Shown here in pieces: positions 17,035 through 25,251 of a stretch of 64,000 nucleotides of DNA; within the stretch, counting starts at the first letter, position 1, and each line of letters opens with the position of its first letter. The translations under genes were made by a program, and so were the position numbers. The stretch is from Leifsonia sp. Root227 (GTDB lineage Bacteria > Actinomycetota > Actinomycetes > Actinomycetales > Microbacteriaceae): the NCBI RefSeq assembly GCF_001428745.1, contig NZ_LMIO01000003.1:620001-684000 (forward strand), in the 5' to 3' direction. The notes under the pieces are model-generated. The model saw only the letters and a list, made by a program, of their open reading frames with translations. It was not told where the DNA came from and made no database searches.

Positions 17035-18141
17035 GTGTCCGCACTCGAAACCTCCGTCCGCCCCGGATCCGCGTCCGCGCCAGGGCTCGGCAGCACCGTC
17101 GAACTCCGCGGCGTGGTCCGCGATTTCGGTGGAGGCGCCGGTCTCGCCGGGCTGAGCCTCAGCGCCCGCCCCGGCGAGCTGATCGCCCTGCTCGGCCCGA
17201 GCGGCTGCGGCAAGACCACGGCCCTCCGCGCGCTCGCCGGGCTGGAGCGGGTGGACGCGGGAAGCATCCTCATCGACGGAGAGGACGTCACCGACCAGCC
17301 GACCAACCGTCGCGACCTCGGCATGGTCTTCCAGTCGTACTCGCTCTTCCCGCACCTCACGGCAGGGCAGAACGTCGAATTCGGTCTCCGGATGCGCAGG
17401 GTCGCGACCGTCGACCGCCGCCGCCGAGCAGCAGAGGCCCTCGAACTGGTCGGCCTCGACCACCACGCCGACCGCTACGCCCACCAGCTGTCCGGCGGCC
17501 AGCAGCAGCGCGTCGCCCTCGCCAGGGCGCTCGTGACCCGCCCGCGCGTGCTGCTCCTCGACGAGCCGCTGTCCGCCCTGGATGCGAAGGTCAGGGTGCA
17601 GCTGCGCGACGAGATCCGCCGCATCCAGACCGAGCTCGGCATCACCACCTTTTTCGTCACGCACGACCAGGAGGAGGCGCTCGCCGTCGCCGACCGGGTC
17701 GCCGTGATGCGCGCCGGCGACATCGAGCAGATCGGCGAGCCGGAGGAGCTGTACCGCAGGCCGGTGTCCGCGTTCGTCGCCGAGTTCGTCGGTCTCACCA
17801 ACCGCGTGCCGGGCGTCGTCGCGGCGGGAGAGCTGACCGTGTTCGGGATGCGCGTGCCGCTGGTGTCCCCGTCCGCGGACGGCCCCGTGACGGTGTACCT
17901 CCGCCCGGAGGACGTGCTGTTCACGGGCGAGGCGGGCACGGGGACAGGCGTCTCCGCGCTGTCCGGTGTTGTGCTGACGACGAGCTTCCTCGGAGCGCTG
18001 CGCCGCACCAGGGTGCGCCTCGACGACGGCACGGAACTGGCCGTGCAGCACGAGACGCGGAACGCTCCCGCGCAGGGGGAGCGCATCCACCTGTCGCTGG
18101 CAGGGACGCCGGTGACGGTGGGGGTCGCTCCCCAGGACTGA
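17035..18141 (+). CDS. ABC importer ATPase (PotA-like) with TOBE domain
   Basis: A 368-residue ATPase. Walker A GPSGCGKTT (about 59-67), Q-loop MVFQSYSLFPH, signature LSGGQQQR, Walker B LLLDEPLSALD and H-loop THDQEEAL are all intact. The C-terminal third is a TOBE regulatory domain (YLRPEDVLF). It starts with GTG 3 bp after the permease 2 stop and completes a spermidine/iron-class importer with 14037-17031. A hairpin CTGTGCG / CGCACAG at 18195-18211 may end the transcript. Confidence 0.9.
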   Translation: MSALETSVRPGSASAPGLGSTVELRGVVRDFGGGAGLAGLSLSARPGELIALLGPSGCGKTTALRALAGLERVDAGSILIDGEDVTDQPTNRRDLGMVFQSYSLFPHLTAGQNVEFGLRMRRVATVDRRRRAAEALELVGLDHHADRYAHQLSGGQQQRVALARALVTRPRVLLLDEPLSALDAKVRVQLRDEIRRIQTELGITTFFVTHDQEEALAVADRVAVMRAGDIEQIGEPEELYRRPVSAFVAEFVGLTNRVPGVVAAGELTVFGMRVPLVSPSADGPVTVYLRPEDVLFTGEAGTGTGVSALSGVVLTTSFLGALRRTRVRLDDGTELAVQHETRNAPAQGERIHLSLAGTPVTVGVAPQD

Positions 18142-18194
18142 GGACGGTGGCGGCACCGCCGGGAGCCGCCCTGCCCTCCACAGCTGTGCGCCTC

Positions 18195-18211
18195 CTGTGC
18201 GTTGCGCACAG
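18195..18211. terminator. possible terminator hairpin after the importer operon
   Basis: Perfect 7-bp inverted repeat CTGTGCG / CGCACAG with a 3-nt loop, 53 bp after the ATPase stop. No T-run follows. Confidence 0.4.
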
Positions 18212-18248
18212 CCCGCGTCAACCCCGTGGACGCCAGGAACGGCCAGCC

Positions 18249-18254
18249 TAGACT
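18249..18254 (+). promoter_or_regulatory. -10 box of a leaderless gene (18262 start)
   Basis: TAGACT ends 7 nt before the ATG and no Shine-Dalgarno is present, so the transcript should begin at or near the start codon. Confidence 0.5.
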
Positions 18255-18261
18255 GGCGAGC

Positions 18262-19536
18262 ATGTCAGACAACGACGCGACGCCGAAGCAGATCACCGTC
18301 ACGCCGGGCGAGAACCGCGCGCCTGCGCGCGGCTGGTTCCTCAAAGCCCGCGGGGCCGCGCAGGGCAAGCCGGCGCGCACCGGGCAGCCGGGCGAGCCTG
18401 GCGCGTCGGTCGAGGAGTCGCTGCCGCACGGGATGCTCGTGGCCGGCGCCTGGTCGTGGCGGCTGCTGGTCATCGGCGCGGTCATCGCCGTCGCGATCTT
18501 CCTCGTGGTGCAGTTGCGGCTCATCATCATCCCGTTGCTGATCGCCGTGCTCATCTCGGCGCTGCTCGTGCCGTTCGTCGACTTCCTGCACCGTCACCGG
18601 TGGCCGCGCTGGGCGGCGATCGTGGCCGCGATGGTCTCGGTGATCGTGGTGATCGGCGGGCTGCTCTACCTGGCGGTCTGGCAGGTCACGCGGCAGAGCC
18701 ACGAGCTGCAGACGCAGTCGGTGGCCGCGTACGATCAGTTCCGCGCGTGGCTCACCTCCGGGCCGCTCGGTCTCAGTGAGAGCCAGATCAGCGGAGCGCT
18801 CGACTCGCTCACCAAATCCATCCAGCAGGACAGCCAGATCTTCATCTCCGGCGCCCTCTCGATCGGCTCGACGCTCGGCCACGTGCTCGCCGGGGTGCTG
18901 CTCACCCTGTTCAGCACGCTGTTCATCCTCATCGACGGCCGCTCGATCTGGAACTGGATCGTGCGCATCTTCCCGAAGCGCGCCCGCCGGGCGGTCGACG
19001 GCGCGGGTCAGGCCGGCTGGGTGACGCTGCGCAACTTCGTGAAGGTGCAGATCCTGGTCGCGTCCATCGACGCGCTCGGCATCGGCCTCGGGGCGTTCTT
19101 CCTGGGGCTGCCGCTGGTGATCCCGATCGCCGTGCTGGTCTTCCTCGGCTCGTTCATCCCCGTGGTGGGCGCCGTGGTCACCGGCGCGCTGGCGATCTTC
19201 ATCGCGCTGATCTTCAAGGGCTGGGTGTTCGCGGTCATCATGCTCGCTGTCGTGCTCCTGGTGCAGCAGATCGAGGGTCACGTGCTGCAGCCGCTGATCA
19301 TGGGGACGGCGGTCAAGGTGCATCCGCTGGCTGTCGTGCTCGCCGTCGCAGCCGGTTCGCTCCTCGCAGGCATTCCCGGCGCGCTGTTCGCGGTGCCCGT
19401 GGCGGCCGTGCTCAACGTGATGGTGCACTACGTGTCGAGTGGAGCGTGGCGCGAGGGCTCCGCCGGCCCGTACGCCGCGCCGGATACCGTGCTCTGGCAG
19501 ACAGTGCCTCGGCAGCCGCGCAGGGCGCGCACGTGA
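18262..19536 (+). CDS. AI-2E family permease
   Basis: A 424-residue polytopic protein of the AI-2E/PerM family. A cytosolic N-terminal 60 residues is followed by two hydrophobic hairpins (about 66-120), a long soluble loop (about 140-205) and a C-terminal group of hydrophobic segments including FLGLPLVIPIAVLVFLGSFIPVVGAVVTG and QQIEGHVLQPLIMG, both family hallmarks. Members have been linked to autoinducer-2 export, sodium/proton antiport and other fluxes; the substrate here is unknown. ATG 18262 is chosen because TAGACT 7 nt upstream suggests a leaderless start. Confidence 0.88.
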   Translation: MSDNDATPKQITVTPGENRAPARGWFLKARGAAQGKPARTGQPGEPGASVEESLPHGMLVAGAWSWRLLVIGAVIAVAIFLVVQLRLIIIPLLIAVLISALLVPFVDFLHRHRWPRWAAIVAAMVSVIVVIGGLLYLAVWQVTRQSHELQTQSVAAYDQFRAWLTSGPLGLSESQISGALDSLTKSIQQDSQIFISGALSIGSTLGHVLAGVLLTLFSTLFILIDGRSIWNWIVRIFPKRARRAVDGAGQAGWVTLRNFVKVQILVASIDALGIGLGAFFLGLPLVIPIAVLVFLGSFIPVVGAVVTGALAIFIALIFKGWVFAVIMLAVVLLVQQIEGHVLQPLIMGTAVKVHPLAVVLAVAAGSLLAGIPGALFAVPVAAVLNVMVHYVSSGAWREGSAGPYAAPDTVLWQTVPRQPRRART

Positions 19537-19613
19537 TGGTGACGGCGCCGCACCGGATGCGGGCGACAACGGTCCCCGTGGGTCACATTCGGCTGGCGGA
19601 ATACGTCCGCGAG

Positions 19614-19619
19614 TAGGCT
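19614..19619 (+). promoter_or_regulatory. -10 box of leaderless ilvA
   Basis: TAGGCT ends 7 nt before the GTG start of ilvA; the intervening bases are all pyrimidine-rich and give no ribosome site. Confidence 0.5.
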
Positions 19620-19626
19620 GTCCCCC

Positions 19627-20886
19627 GTGGCCACGCTGACTGATTCGACGCGCACTCCTTTCGCTGGGCCGAGCCTCGACGAGATCGAGGCCGCGCGTGC
19701 CATCGTGTCCAGGGTCGCGGAGCCGACACCGGTCGAGACGTCGCGGTTCCTCGCCGATGTGCTCGGCGCACCGGTGCTCCTCAAGTGCGAGAACCTGCAG
19801 CGCACCGGGTCGTACAAGATCCGCGGTGCATACAACAGGATGGCCAAGCTGACCGCGGAGGAACGCGAGCGCGGCGTCGTCGCGGCCTCGGCGGGCAACC
19901 ATGCTCAGGGGGTCGCGTTCGCGGCCAGGGAGCTGGGCATCCACGCCACCATCTTCATGCCGGTGGGCGTCGCCATCCCCAAGTTCCAGGCCACCCGCGA
20001 CTACGGGGCGGATGTGGTCCTCAGCGGCAGCATCGTCGACGAGACGCTGCGCGCCGCCGCCGACTTCGCCGCCGAGACCGGCGCCGTCCTCATCCCGCCG
20101 TTCGACCACCCGGACGTGGTCGCAGGTCAGGGCACGCTCGGGCTCGAGATCCTCGACGACGTTCCGGATGCGGCCACCGTCGTCGTGCCGATCGGCGGCG
20201 GCGGGCTCATCTCCGGTGTCGCCAGCGCCGTCAAGCAGCGTGCGGCGGCCGAGGGCCGCGAGATCCGCGTGATCGGCGTGCAGGCCGCGAACGCCGCCGC
20301 GTACCCTCCGTCGCTCGACGCGGGCGAGCCGACCGAGATCGCGCTCGTCGCGACCATCGCGGACGGCATCGCCGTGAGCAAGCCGGGCGCCCTCAACTTC
20401 CAGATCATCCGCGACGTGGTCGACGAGATCGTCACCGTGTCGGAGGACGACATCGCCCGCGCGCTGCTCGTGCTGCTCGAACGGGCGAAGCTCGTCGTCG
20501 AGCCCGCGGGCGCCGCCGCAGTCGCGGCCATCCTCGCCGGCAAGATCCCCGCGCTCGGTCCGACCGTCGCGATCCTCTCCGGAGGCAACATCGACCCGCT
20601 GCTGATGCAGCGCATCATCAGCCACGGTCTCGCCGCCTCCGACCGCTACCTCAAGCTCACGATCATGCTGCCCGACCGTCCCGGTCAGCTCGCGCGTATC
20701 TCCGAGATCCTTGCGGGCGTCAACGCCAACGTGGTCGAGGTGCTGCACACCCGCCATGGCCGTGGCCTGCAGCTCAGTCAGGTGGAGCTCGACGTCAGCG
20801 TCGAGACCCGCGGCACCGATCACCGCCACCACGTCATCGAGGCGCTGCGCGCCGCGGGCTACGACCCCGTCCTCGACTACGAGTAG
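19627..20886 (+). CDS. ilvA: threonine ammonia-lyase with ACT domain
   Basis: A 419-residue PLP enzyme converting L-threonine to 2-oxobutanoate and ammonia, the first step towards isoleucine (or a catabolic equivalent). The PLP lysine is K64 in SYKIRGAYN, and the phosphate loop is IGGGGLISG. ASAGNHAQGVA is also typical. Residues from about 340 form an ACT-type domain (LPDRPGQLARISEILAGVNANVVEV), which marks the form with one regulatory ACT repeat, as in many actinomycete and TdcB-like enzymes. GTG 19627 follows TAGGCT, giving a leaderless start. A strong terminator at 20904-20938 separates it from convergent greA. Confidence 0.92.
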   Translation: MATLTDSTRTPFAGPSLDEIEAARAIVSRVAEPTPVETSRFLADVLGAPVLLKCENLQRTGSYKIRGAYNRMAKLTAEERERGVVAASAGNHAQGVAFAARELGIHATIFMPVGVAIPKFQATRDYGADVVLSGSIVDETLRAAADFAAETGAVLIPPFDHPDVVAGQGTLGLEILDDVPDAATVVVPIGGGGLISGVASAVKQRAAAEGREIRVIGVQAANAAAYPPSLDAGEPTEIALVATIADGIAVSKPGALNFQIIRDVVDEIVTVSEDDIARALLVLLERAKLVVEPAGAAAVAAILAGKIPALGPTVAILSGGNIDPLLMQRIISHGLAASDRYLKLTIMLPDRPGQLARISEILAGVNANVVEVLHTRHGRGLQLSQVELDVSVETRGTDHRHHVIEALRAAGYDPVLDYE

Positions 20887-20903
20887 GCCGCACGAGTCGT
20901 GCA

Positions 20904-20938
20904 AAAAGCGCGGTGCAGGATTCCTGCACCGCGCTTTT
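20904..20938. terminator. bidirectional rho-independent terminator between ilvA and greA
   Basis: Arms AAAAGCGCGGTGCAGGA (20904-20920) and the exact complement (20922-20938) form a long stem with A and T runs on either side, so it works for both convergent genes. Confidence 0.9.
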
Positions 20939-20957
20939 CGTACGAGTCGAGCGGCGG

Positions 20958-21446
20958 TCAGCCGGTGTAGGTCTCGACCTTCAGGATGGTGACGGCGATC
21001 TGCTTGCCGTTCGGGGCCGTGTACGTGGTCGACTCGTCGACCTTGAGGCCGAGGATGGCCTCGCCCAGCGGGCTGCCCTCGGAGTAGACCTGGAGGTCGG
21101 TCCCTGCGGCGATCTCGCGGTTGCCGATGAGGAACGTGCTCTCGTCGCCCGCGATCGTCGCGGTGATGACCGTTCCCGGCTCCACGACACCGTGGCTCTG
21201 CGGGGCTTCGCTCACCGTCGAGTTGCGCAGCAGGTTGGTGAGCTGCACGATGCGGGCCTCGATCTTGCCCTGCTCGTCCTTCGCGGCGTGGTATCCGCCG
21301 TTCTCCTTGAGGTCGCCCTCCTCGCGGGCCGCTTCGATGCGCTTCGCGATCTCGTTTCGGCCGTTGACGCTGAGCTCCTCGAGTTCGGCCGCGAGACGGT
21401 CGTACGCATCCTGGGTCAGAAAGCTGACCTGAGACTCCTGAGACAT
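20958..21446 (-). CDS. greA: transcription elongation factor GreA
   Basis: A 162-residue protein that rescues backtracked RNA polymerase by stimulating transcript cleavage. The N-terminal coiled-coil carries EEGDLKENGGYHAAKDEQ with the acidic tip residues, and the C-terminal FKBP-like domain shows SPLGEAILGLKV. ATG 21446 follows AAAGGAG by 6 nt. It is the usual first member of the greA / DUF4307 pair, both on the minus strand. Confidence 0.95.
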   Translation of the reverse strand: MSQESQVSFLTQDAYDRLAAELEELSVNGRNEIAKRIEAAREEGDLKENGGYHAAKDEQGKIEARIVQLTNLLRNSTVSEAPQSHGVVEPGTVITATIAGDESTFLIGNREIAAGTDLQVYSEGSPLGEAILGLKVDESTTYTAPNGKQIAVTILKVETYTG

Positions 21447-21559
21447 GATGAACTCCTTTGCGCCGCCGGTCCGGGGGCCGGCTGGGCAGATCGGCCGGTC
21501 CGGGGACCGGCTGGATAAAGTCGACGCCCCGACATCAGGTCGGGGCGTATCGAAGAATC

Positions 21560-21961
21560 CTAGGTCAGCCAGCAGCTGGAAATCAAACCGGTATTGCTTT
21601 GTTCGGTCGTCCTGATCGTCTCCGTGTATTCGGTGAGACGTTTCTCGGAGGCCGGAATGCTGATGATGCGCCAGCCGACGACCGCGAACGATTCGTTCAG
21701 CGCCTGGATGGCGCAGGTCACCGGGGTGCCGGGCGGCGTGTTCACGGAGAAGCTGATCGAGACGTGATGCGCATCCGTGATCGTGTACGCCGTGTCCGTG
21801 GTCTCCAGGTCGGCCTGGTCGTTGTCCCAGCCGGCCCAGAACACCCACGCGGTGAAGATCGCGACGAACGCGATGGCCGCTCCGATGATCCACCAGCGAT
21901 CCCGGCGTTTGCGATTGGGCGTACGACCGTAACGGCGATCGATGGTCTCGGTCACCGCCAT
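21560..21961 (-). CDS. DUF4307 membrane protein
   Basis: A 133-residue protein with one transmembrane helix (about 24-44, WWIIGAAIAFVAIFTAWVFW) and a small extracytoplasmic beta domain containing two cysteines (PVTCAIQALNES and SSCW) that could pair. DUF4307 proteins sit next to greA in many actinobacteria, including Mycobacterium (Rv1081c). Function is unknown. ATG 21961 follows GGGAGAA. It is divergent from the mca remnant. Confidence 0.85.
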   Translation of the reverse strand: MAVTETIDRRYGRTPNRKRRDRWWIIGAAIAFVAIFTAWVFWAGWDNDQADLETTDTAYTITDAHHVSISFSVNTPPGTPVTCAIQALNESFAVVGWRIISIPASEKRLTEYTETIRTTEQSNTGLISSCWLT

Positions 21962-22015
21962 GCTTCTCCCTGCACTGAGCTTTCTCCCGTGGAAAGTGCA
22001 CCGTCCTGGCGACGG

Positions 22016-22021
22016 TAGGCT
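22016..22021 (+). promoter_or_regulatory. -10 box upstream of the mca remnant and small membrane gene
   Basis: TAGGCT stands about 25 nt before a GTG with an AGGAG ribosome site. It appears to be the retained promoter of the deleted mca gene and would now drive the small membrane protein. Confidence 0.4.
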
Positions 22022-22046
22022 TGAACCCAGACTAGGAGACGAAGCT

Positions 22047-22147
22047 GTGAAACCCTGCGCTTCGTCCACGGCTCGAAAGTGGAGACCCGGATGCCCGTAA
22101 CCGCCCTGCGCGCAGGAATCGTTCTCGACCGCGAGGGAGTGCGATGA
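22047..22147 (+). pseudogene. mca: probable remnant of mca (mycothiol S-conjugate amidase)
   Basis: In Mycobacterium the order is greA, DUF4307, mca, small membrane protein, (a thioredoxin-like gene), trhA, uppS. Here mca is absent, but the gap keeps a promoter-like TAGGCT, an AGGAG site and a GTG (22047). Reading frame from 22055 gives LRFVH, like the Mca N-terminus (LRLMAVHAHPDDE), then jumps to ETRMPVTAL and AGIVLDREGVR, loosely like the Mca C-terminus (SRIP..., FAGI). Its stop TGA (22145-22147) overlaps the next gene's ATG as ATGA, as expected for a former operon partner. A 2-nt offset separates the GTG from this frame. The reading is an inference from short similarity plus gene order. 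Confidence 0.4.
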
Positions 22148-22425
22148 TCCAGGATGCGCTGCTGCGCGCGGCCGTGTGGGTCACCGCTGCGACCCCGACG
22201 CCCACTCCGACGGGCGGCCCGAGCGACGACCAGGTCACCCCGGGCGTCGTCGGCTTCGTGGTCACCTTCCTGGTGGCCGTCGCGGCCGTGCTCCTCGCGC
22301 TCGACATGACCAGGCGCATCCGGCGGGTGCGTTACCGCGCCGAGATCGCGGAGAAGCTGGACGCCGAGCAGGCTGGCCAGAGCGGCGAGGCGGGGCCGGA
22401 CAGCCAGGACGACACCGCGCGCTGA
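22144..22425 (+). CDS. small single-pass membrane protein (Rv1083-like position)
   Basis: A 93-residue protein. A short N-terminal amphipathic stretch and Thr/Pro-rich linker (TPTPTPTGG) precede one transmembrane helix (about 37-57), a basic stop-transfer patch (RRIRRVRYR) and an acidic tail. It occupies the place of the small conserved gene that follows mca in Mycobacterium. GAGGGAG lies 5 nt before the ATG. Function is unknown. Confidence 0.75.
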   Translation: MIQDALLRAAVWVTAATPTPTPTGGPSDDQVTPGVVGFVVTFLVAVAAVLLALDMTRRIRRVRYRAEIAEKLDAEQAGQSGEAGPDSQDDTAR

Positions 22426-22452
22426 GTCGCCCGGCGCTGAGTCGCCCCGCGC

Positions 22453-23259
22453 TCAGCCCGCGTTGTAGACCGGGTGCAGCGCGATCAGCAGCACCGCCGT
22501 CCAGTGGCAGAGGAACGCCAGGACGGTCAGCGTGTGGAAGATCTCGTGGAACCCGAAGACGCCGGGCACCGGGTTCGGCTTCTTGATGCCGTAGATGACC
22601 GCGCCGATCGAGTAGAACAGCCCGCCGACGAGCACCAGCACCATCATGGCGACGTTCGCGTCGAGCAGGTCGACGACGTACATCAGCGCGCCCCAGCCGA
22701 GCGCCAGGTAGAGCGGGACGTACAGCCAGCGCGGCGCGTGGATCCAGAACACCCGGAAGGCGATGCCGAGCAGCGCCCCGGCCCAGACCAGCGACAGCAG
22801 CAGGATGCCCTTCGACGGCGGCAGCGCGAGCACGGCGAGCGGGGTGTACGTCCCCGCGATCAGCAGGAAGATGTTGGCGTGGTCGATCCGCTTGAGGAGG
22901 ACCTTCATCCTCGGCTTCCAGTTGAAGCGGTGGTAGAGCGCCGAGTTGCCGAACAGCAGCAGCGAGGTGAGCACGAACACCGCGGACGACCACTTCGCCG
23001 GGGCGCCGTGCGCGAGCGTGATGAGCACGATCCCTGCCGCGATGGTGACGGGGAAGGTGCCGGCGTGGATCCAGCCGCGCCAGGTGGGCTTGATCTCGGC
23101 GGGGTTGGCGGGGGACGCATCCAGCAGCGGGATGTTGGGGAGGTCGGGACCGCGGTCCTCATCCGCCTTCACGGCCGCATCGGAGGAGTCCAGACCGTCC
23201 GCCGGCCCGCTCAGGGACTCGGCGACGTCTTCCGATTTCTGGGCGTCGTGCGGTGTCAT
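22453..23259 (-). CDS. trhA: hemolysin III / TrhA family membrane protein
   Basis: A 268-residue protein. A 55-residue acidic cytosolic N-terminus is followed by seven hydrophobic segments with the PAQR/hemolysin III signature residues: SALYHRFNW, RIDHANIFLLIAGTYTP and GFHEIFHTLTVLAFLCHW, whose Ser, Asp and His residues bind metal in the superfamily. TrhA proteins have been tied to membrane fluidity control. Minus strand, divergent from uppS. TACCCT ends 6 nt before the ATG, so the message may be leaderless. Confidence 0.9.
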   Translation of the reverse strand: MTPHDAQKSEDVAESLSGPADGLDSSDAAVKADEDRGPDLPNIPLLDASPANPAEIKPTWRGWIHAGTFPVTIAAGIVLITLAHGAPAKWSSAVFVLTSLLLFGNSALYHRFNWKPRMKVLLKRIDHANIFLLIAGTYTPLAVLALPPSKGILLLSLVWAGALLGIAFRVFWIHAPRWLYVPLYLALGWGALMYVVDLLDANVAMMVLVLVGGLFYSIGAVIYGIKKPNPVPGVFGFHEIFHTLTVLAFLCHWTAVLLIALHPVYNAG

Positions 23260-23265
23260 GGCCCA

Positions 23266-23271
23266 AGGGTA
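23266..23271 (-). promoter_or_regulatory. -10 box of leaderless trhA
   Basis: TACCCT on the minus strand, 6 nt before the trhA ATG, with no ribosome site between them. Confidence 0.4.
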
Positions 23272-23318
23272 CGGGAGTCGCGTGACCTCATGCTGTGAGT
23301 TCAGCGCTGCGGTCGGGG

Positions 23319-23324
23319 TAACGT
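23319..23324 (+). promoter_or_regulatory. -10 box of leaderless uppS
   Basis: TAACGT ends 6 nt before the GTG start at 23331. Confidence 0.5.
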
Positions 23325-23330
23325 ACTTCC

Positions 23331-24116
23331 GTGAGCAGATGGAGTTTCCCCCTCGGACGTGGGCTGCTCTACGGGGTCTACCAGAACAAGCTCAAGCGCA
23401 ACCTGCCCGCCGAGTCGATGCCCCGCCACGTGGCGATGATCATCGACGGAAACCGGCGCTGGGCTCGCCAGCTCGGGCTGACGACGGTCGCGCACGGGCA
23501 CCGGGCGGGGGCCGCGAAGATGCGCGAGTTCCTGGAGTGGTGCGACGACCTCGGGATCTCGGTGGTCACGCTCTACCTGCTCTCCAGCGACAACCTCACC
23601 AACCGGGAGAGCGGCGAGCTCTCCGACCTCATCGAGATCATCGCCGAGCTCGCCGACGACCTGTCCAGATACCGCGACTGGCGCGTCCAGCATGTCGGCT
23701 CGACGGCCGGGCTGCCGGAGCCGCTGATCGCGGCCCTGACAGGCGCTGAGGACCGCACAGCGCACAACACCGGCCTGCACGTGAACCTCGCTGTCGGCTA
23801 CGGGGGGCGCAAGGAGATCGTGGATGCGATGCGCGACATCGTCGCCGCCCACCACGCCAAAGGCGGGAGCCTGGAGACTCTCGCCGACCTGCTCACCCCC
23901 GACCTGATCGGCGAGCACCTCTACACCGGAGGGCAGCCGGACCCCGACCTCGTCATCCGCACCTCCGGCGAACAGCGGCTCAGCGACTTCATGCTCTGGC
24001 AGAGCGCCCACAGCGAGTTCTACTTCGTGGAAGCCCTCGGCCCCGACCTGCGCGAGGTCGACTTCCTGCGCGCCGTGCGCGACTACTCGCGGCGGCAGCG
24101 CCGGTTCGGCGGCTGA
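23331..24116 (+). CDS. uppS: cis-prenyltransferase (polyprenyl diphosphate synthase)
   Basis: A 261-residue UppS-family enzyme that adds isopentenyl units in cis to allylic diphosphates, giving the lipid carrier for wall glycans or a shorter precursor. Catalytic D39 lies in AMIIDGNRRWAR; the late motif RTSGEQRLSDFMLWQSAHSEFYF binds IPP. The gene-order match is to Rv1086 of Mycobacterium tuberculosis, a short-chain enzyme, so product length is uncertain. GTG 23331 follows TAACGT by 6 nt and looks leaderless. Confidence 0.92.
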   Translation: MSRWSFPLGRGLLYGVYQNKLKRNLPAESMPRHVAMIIDGNRRWARQLGLTTVAHGHRAGAAKMREFLEWCDDLGISVVTLYLLSSDNLTNRESGELSDLIEIIAELADDLSRYRDWRVQHVGSTAGLPEPLIAALTGAEDRTAHNTGLHVNLAVGYGGRKEIVDAMRDIVAAHHAKGGSLETLADLLTPDLIGEHLYTGGQPDPDLVIRTSGEQRLSDFMLWQSAHSEFYFVEALGPDLREVDFLRAVRDYSRRQRRFGG

Positions 24117-24190
24117 GCGCGCGGGCGCTGCTATGGTCGAGGGAATCCGCCAGGGGGTGCCGGGCGGACCGTGACGACGGGGTTCGACCG

Positions 24191-25144
24191 ATGGGGGTTG
24201 CGATGGGTGCTGCGAGACGGCTCGCTCTGACGGCGTGGCGGGCGGACGACGGCCGGATGCGCGTCGCGGCCTGGCTGGCGTCGGCCGCCGCGCTGCTCGG
24301 CATCGGCCTCGCATGGTCGGCGCTGCGGGTGATCGGCCTCTACGCGCTGTGGACCGTCGGGATGAGCGAGGGCGTTCTGTTCGCCACGGAGTTCGGCACC
24401 AGGGCAGTGCTGCTCGCGCTGACCGTGGTGTGCGTGGTGCTCGGCGTCGCACGCAGGGCAGCGCGTGGCGCCGGGGTCGGCTGGCTCATCGCGGCGATCC
24501 TGCTGGCCGGACTGCTCGTCGTCGTCCAGGTGGTGCAGCTCGCCTATCTGACGCACTTCGATCCGCGAAGCCTGTTCACCTCCACGTCACTCACCTGGCT
24601 GGGCTTCGCGGCGCTGACGCTCGTGGCCTGCGCTCTCGCGCTCACGGCGCGGCGACCGACCGCGCTGCGGGCTGCGCCGGACTCCGAGCAGGGTCGGAGC
24701 GCACAGGCGGCAGGACCATACCTGTGGTTCTCGGTCGCCGCCGCGTTCGTCGCGTTCGTGGCGTGCGTGCTCGCCGTCGCGCAGGCGCTGATCGTGCCGA
24801 ACGCCTGGGGACCGGCGATCGTGGCGCTCGTGCAGGCCGGGGTGACCGTTGTCGTGGTGACGGTGCAGGTCGTCGCCACGCTGTTCGTGCAGCGCGGATC
24901 GGCGCTCGCCCGGCTGGTGGTCAGCGCGGTCGCGGTGGTCCTCCTCGGCGACGCCACCGAGTCGTCGCTGCTGGGCGTCGGTGGCGACGGCGGCGGCTTG
25001 CAGCTCGGACTCCTCGTCGCGACGGTCTGTGCGCTCGCGGCGGCGGTGCCGCTCTGGCTGCCCCCGGTGTCTCGCTATCTCGCGGATGCAGCGGCGGGTC
25101 GCTCGGACGCGCACGCGGAGGAGCGGGCACGCGCGGCCGTGTGA
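24191..25144 (+). CDS. polytopic membrane protein, unknown function
   Basis: A 317-residue protein I do not recognise, with about eight hydrophobic segments in two groups separated by a charged linker near residues 153-172 (RRPTALRAAPDSEQGR). There is no recognisable transporter motif. A second ATG at 24203, preceded by GGGGG, is an equally plausible start. It follows uppS by 74 bp but may be independently transcribed. The stop codon lies inside the first unit of a three-copy 14-bp tandem repeat (25139-25180). Confidence 0.72.
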   Translation: MGVAMGAARRLALTAWRADDGRMRVAAWLASAAALLGIGLAWSALRVIGLYALWTVGMSEGVLFATEFGTRAVLLALTVVCVVLGVARRAARGAGVGWLIAAILLAGLLVVVQVVQLAYLTHFDPRSLFTSTSLTWLGFAALTLVACALALTARRPTALRAAPDSEQGRSAQAAGPYLWFSVAAAFVAFVACVLAVAQALIVPNAWGPAIVALVQAGVTVVVVTVQVVATLFVQRGSALARLVVSAVAVVLLGDATESSLLGVGGDGGGLQLGLLVATVCALAAAVPLWLPPVSRYLADAAAGRSDAHAEERARAAV

Positions 25145-25180
25145 TCCGCCCAGTGTGATCCGCCCGGTGTGATCCGCCGC
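25139..25180 (+). repeat. three tandem 14-bp units
   Basis: GTGTGATCCGCCCA, GTGTGATCCGCCCG and GTGTGATCCGCCGC follow each other directly (25139, 25153, 25167). The first unit contains the stop codon of the membrane protein. Probably a slippage product. Confidence 0.85.
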
Positions 25181-25251
25181 CGTGGACGCTCGTCATGGTG
25201 TGATGCGCTCACGCCCGGACTGACAGAATGTTCCGGGAGGTCATAACACAC

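Noticed and set aside
18265..20904. An 879-codon minus-strand frame opposite the AI-2E permease and ilvA genes
   Set aside because: The plus-strand products are unmistakable family members; the antisense translation is His/Asp/Arg-rich noise.
25139..25180. Three tandem 14-bp units considered as a CRISPR or iteron array
   Set aside because: Units are adjacent with no spacers, only three copies exist and the first overlaps a stop codon. No cas genes or replication genes are near.
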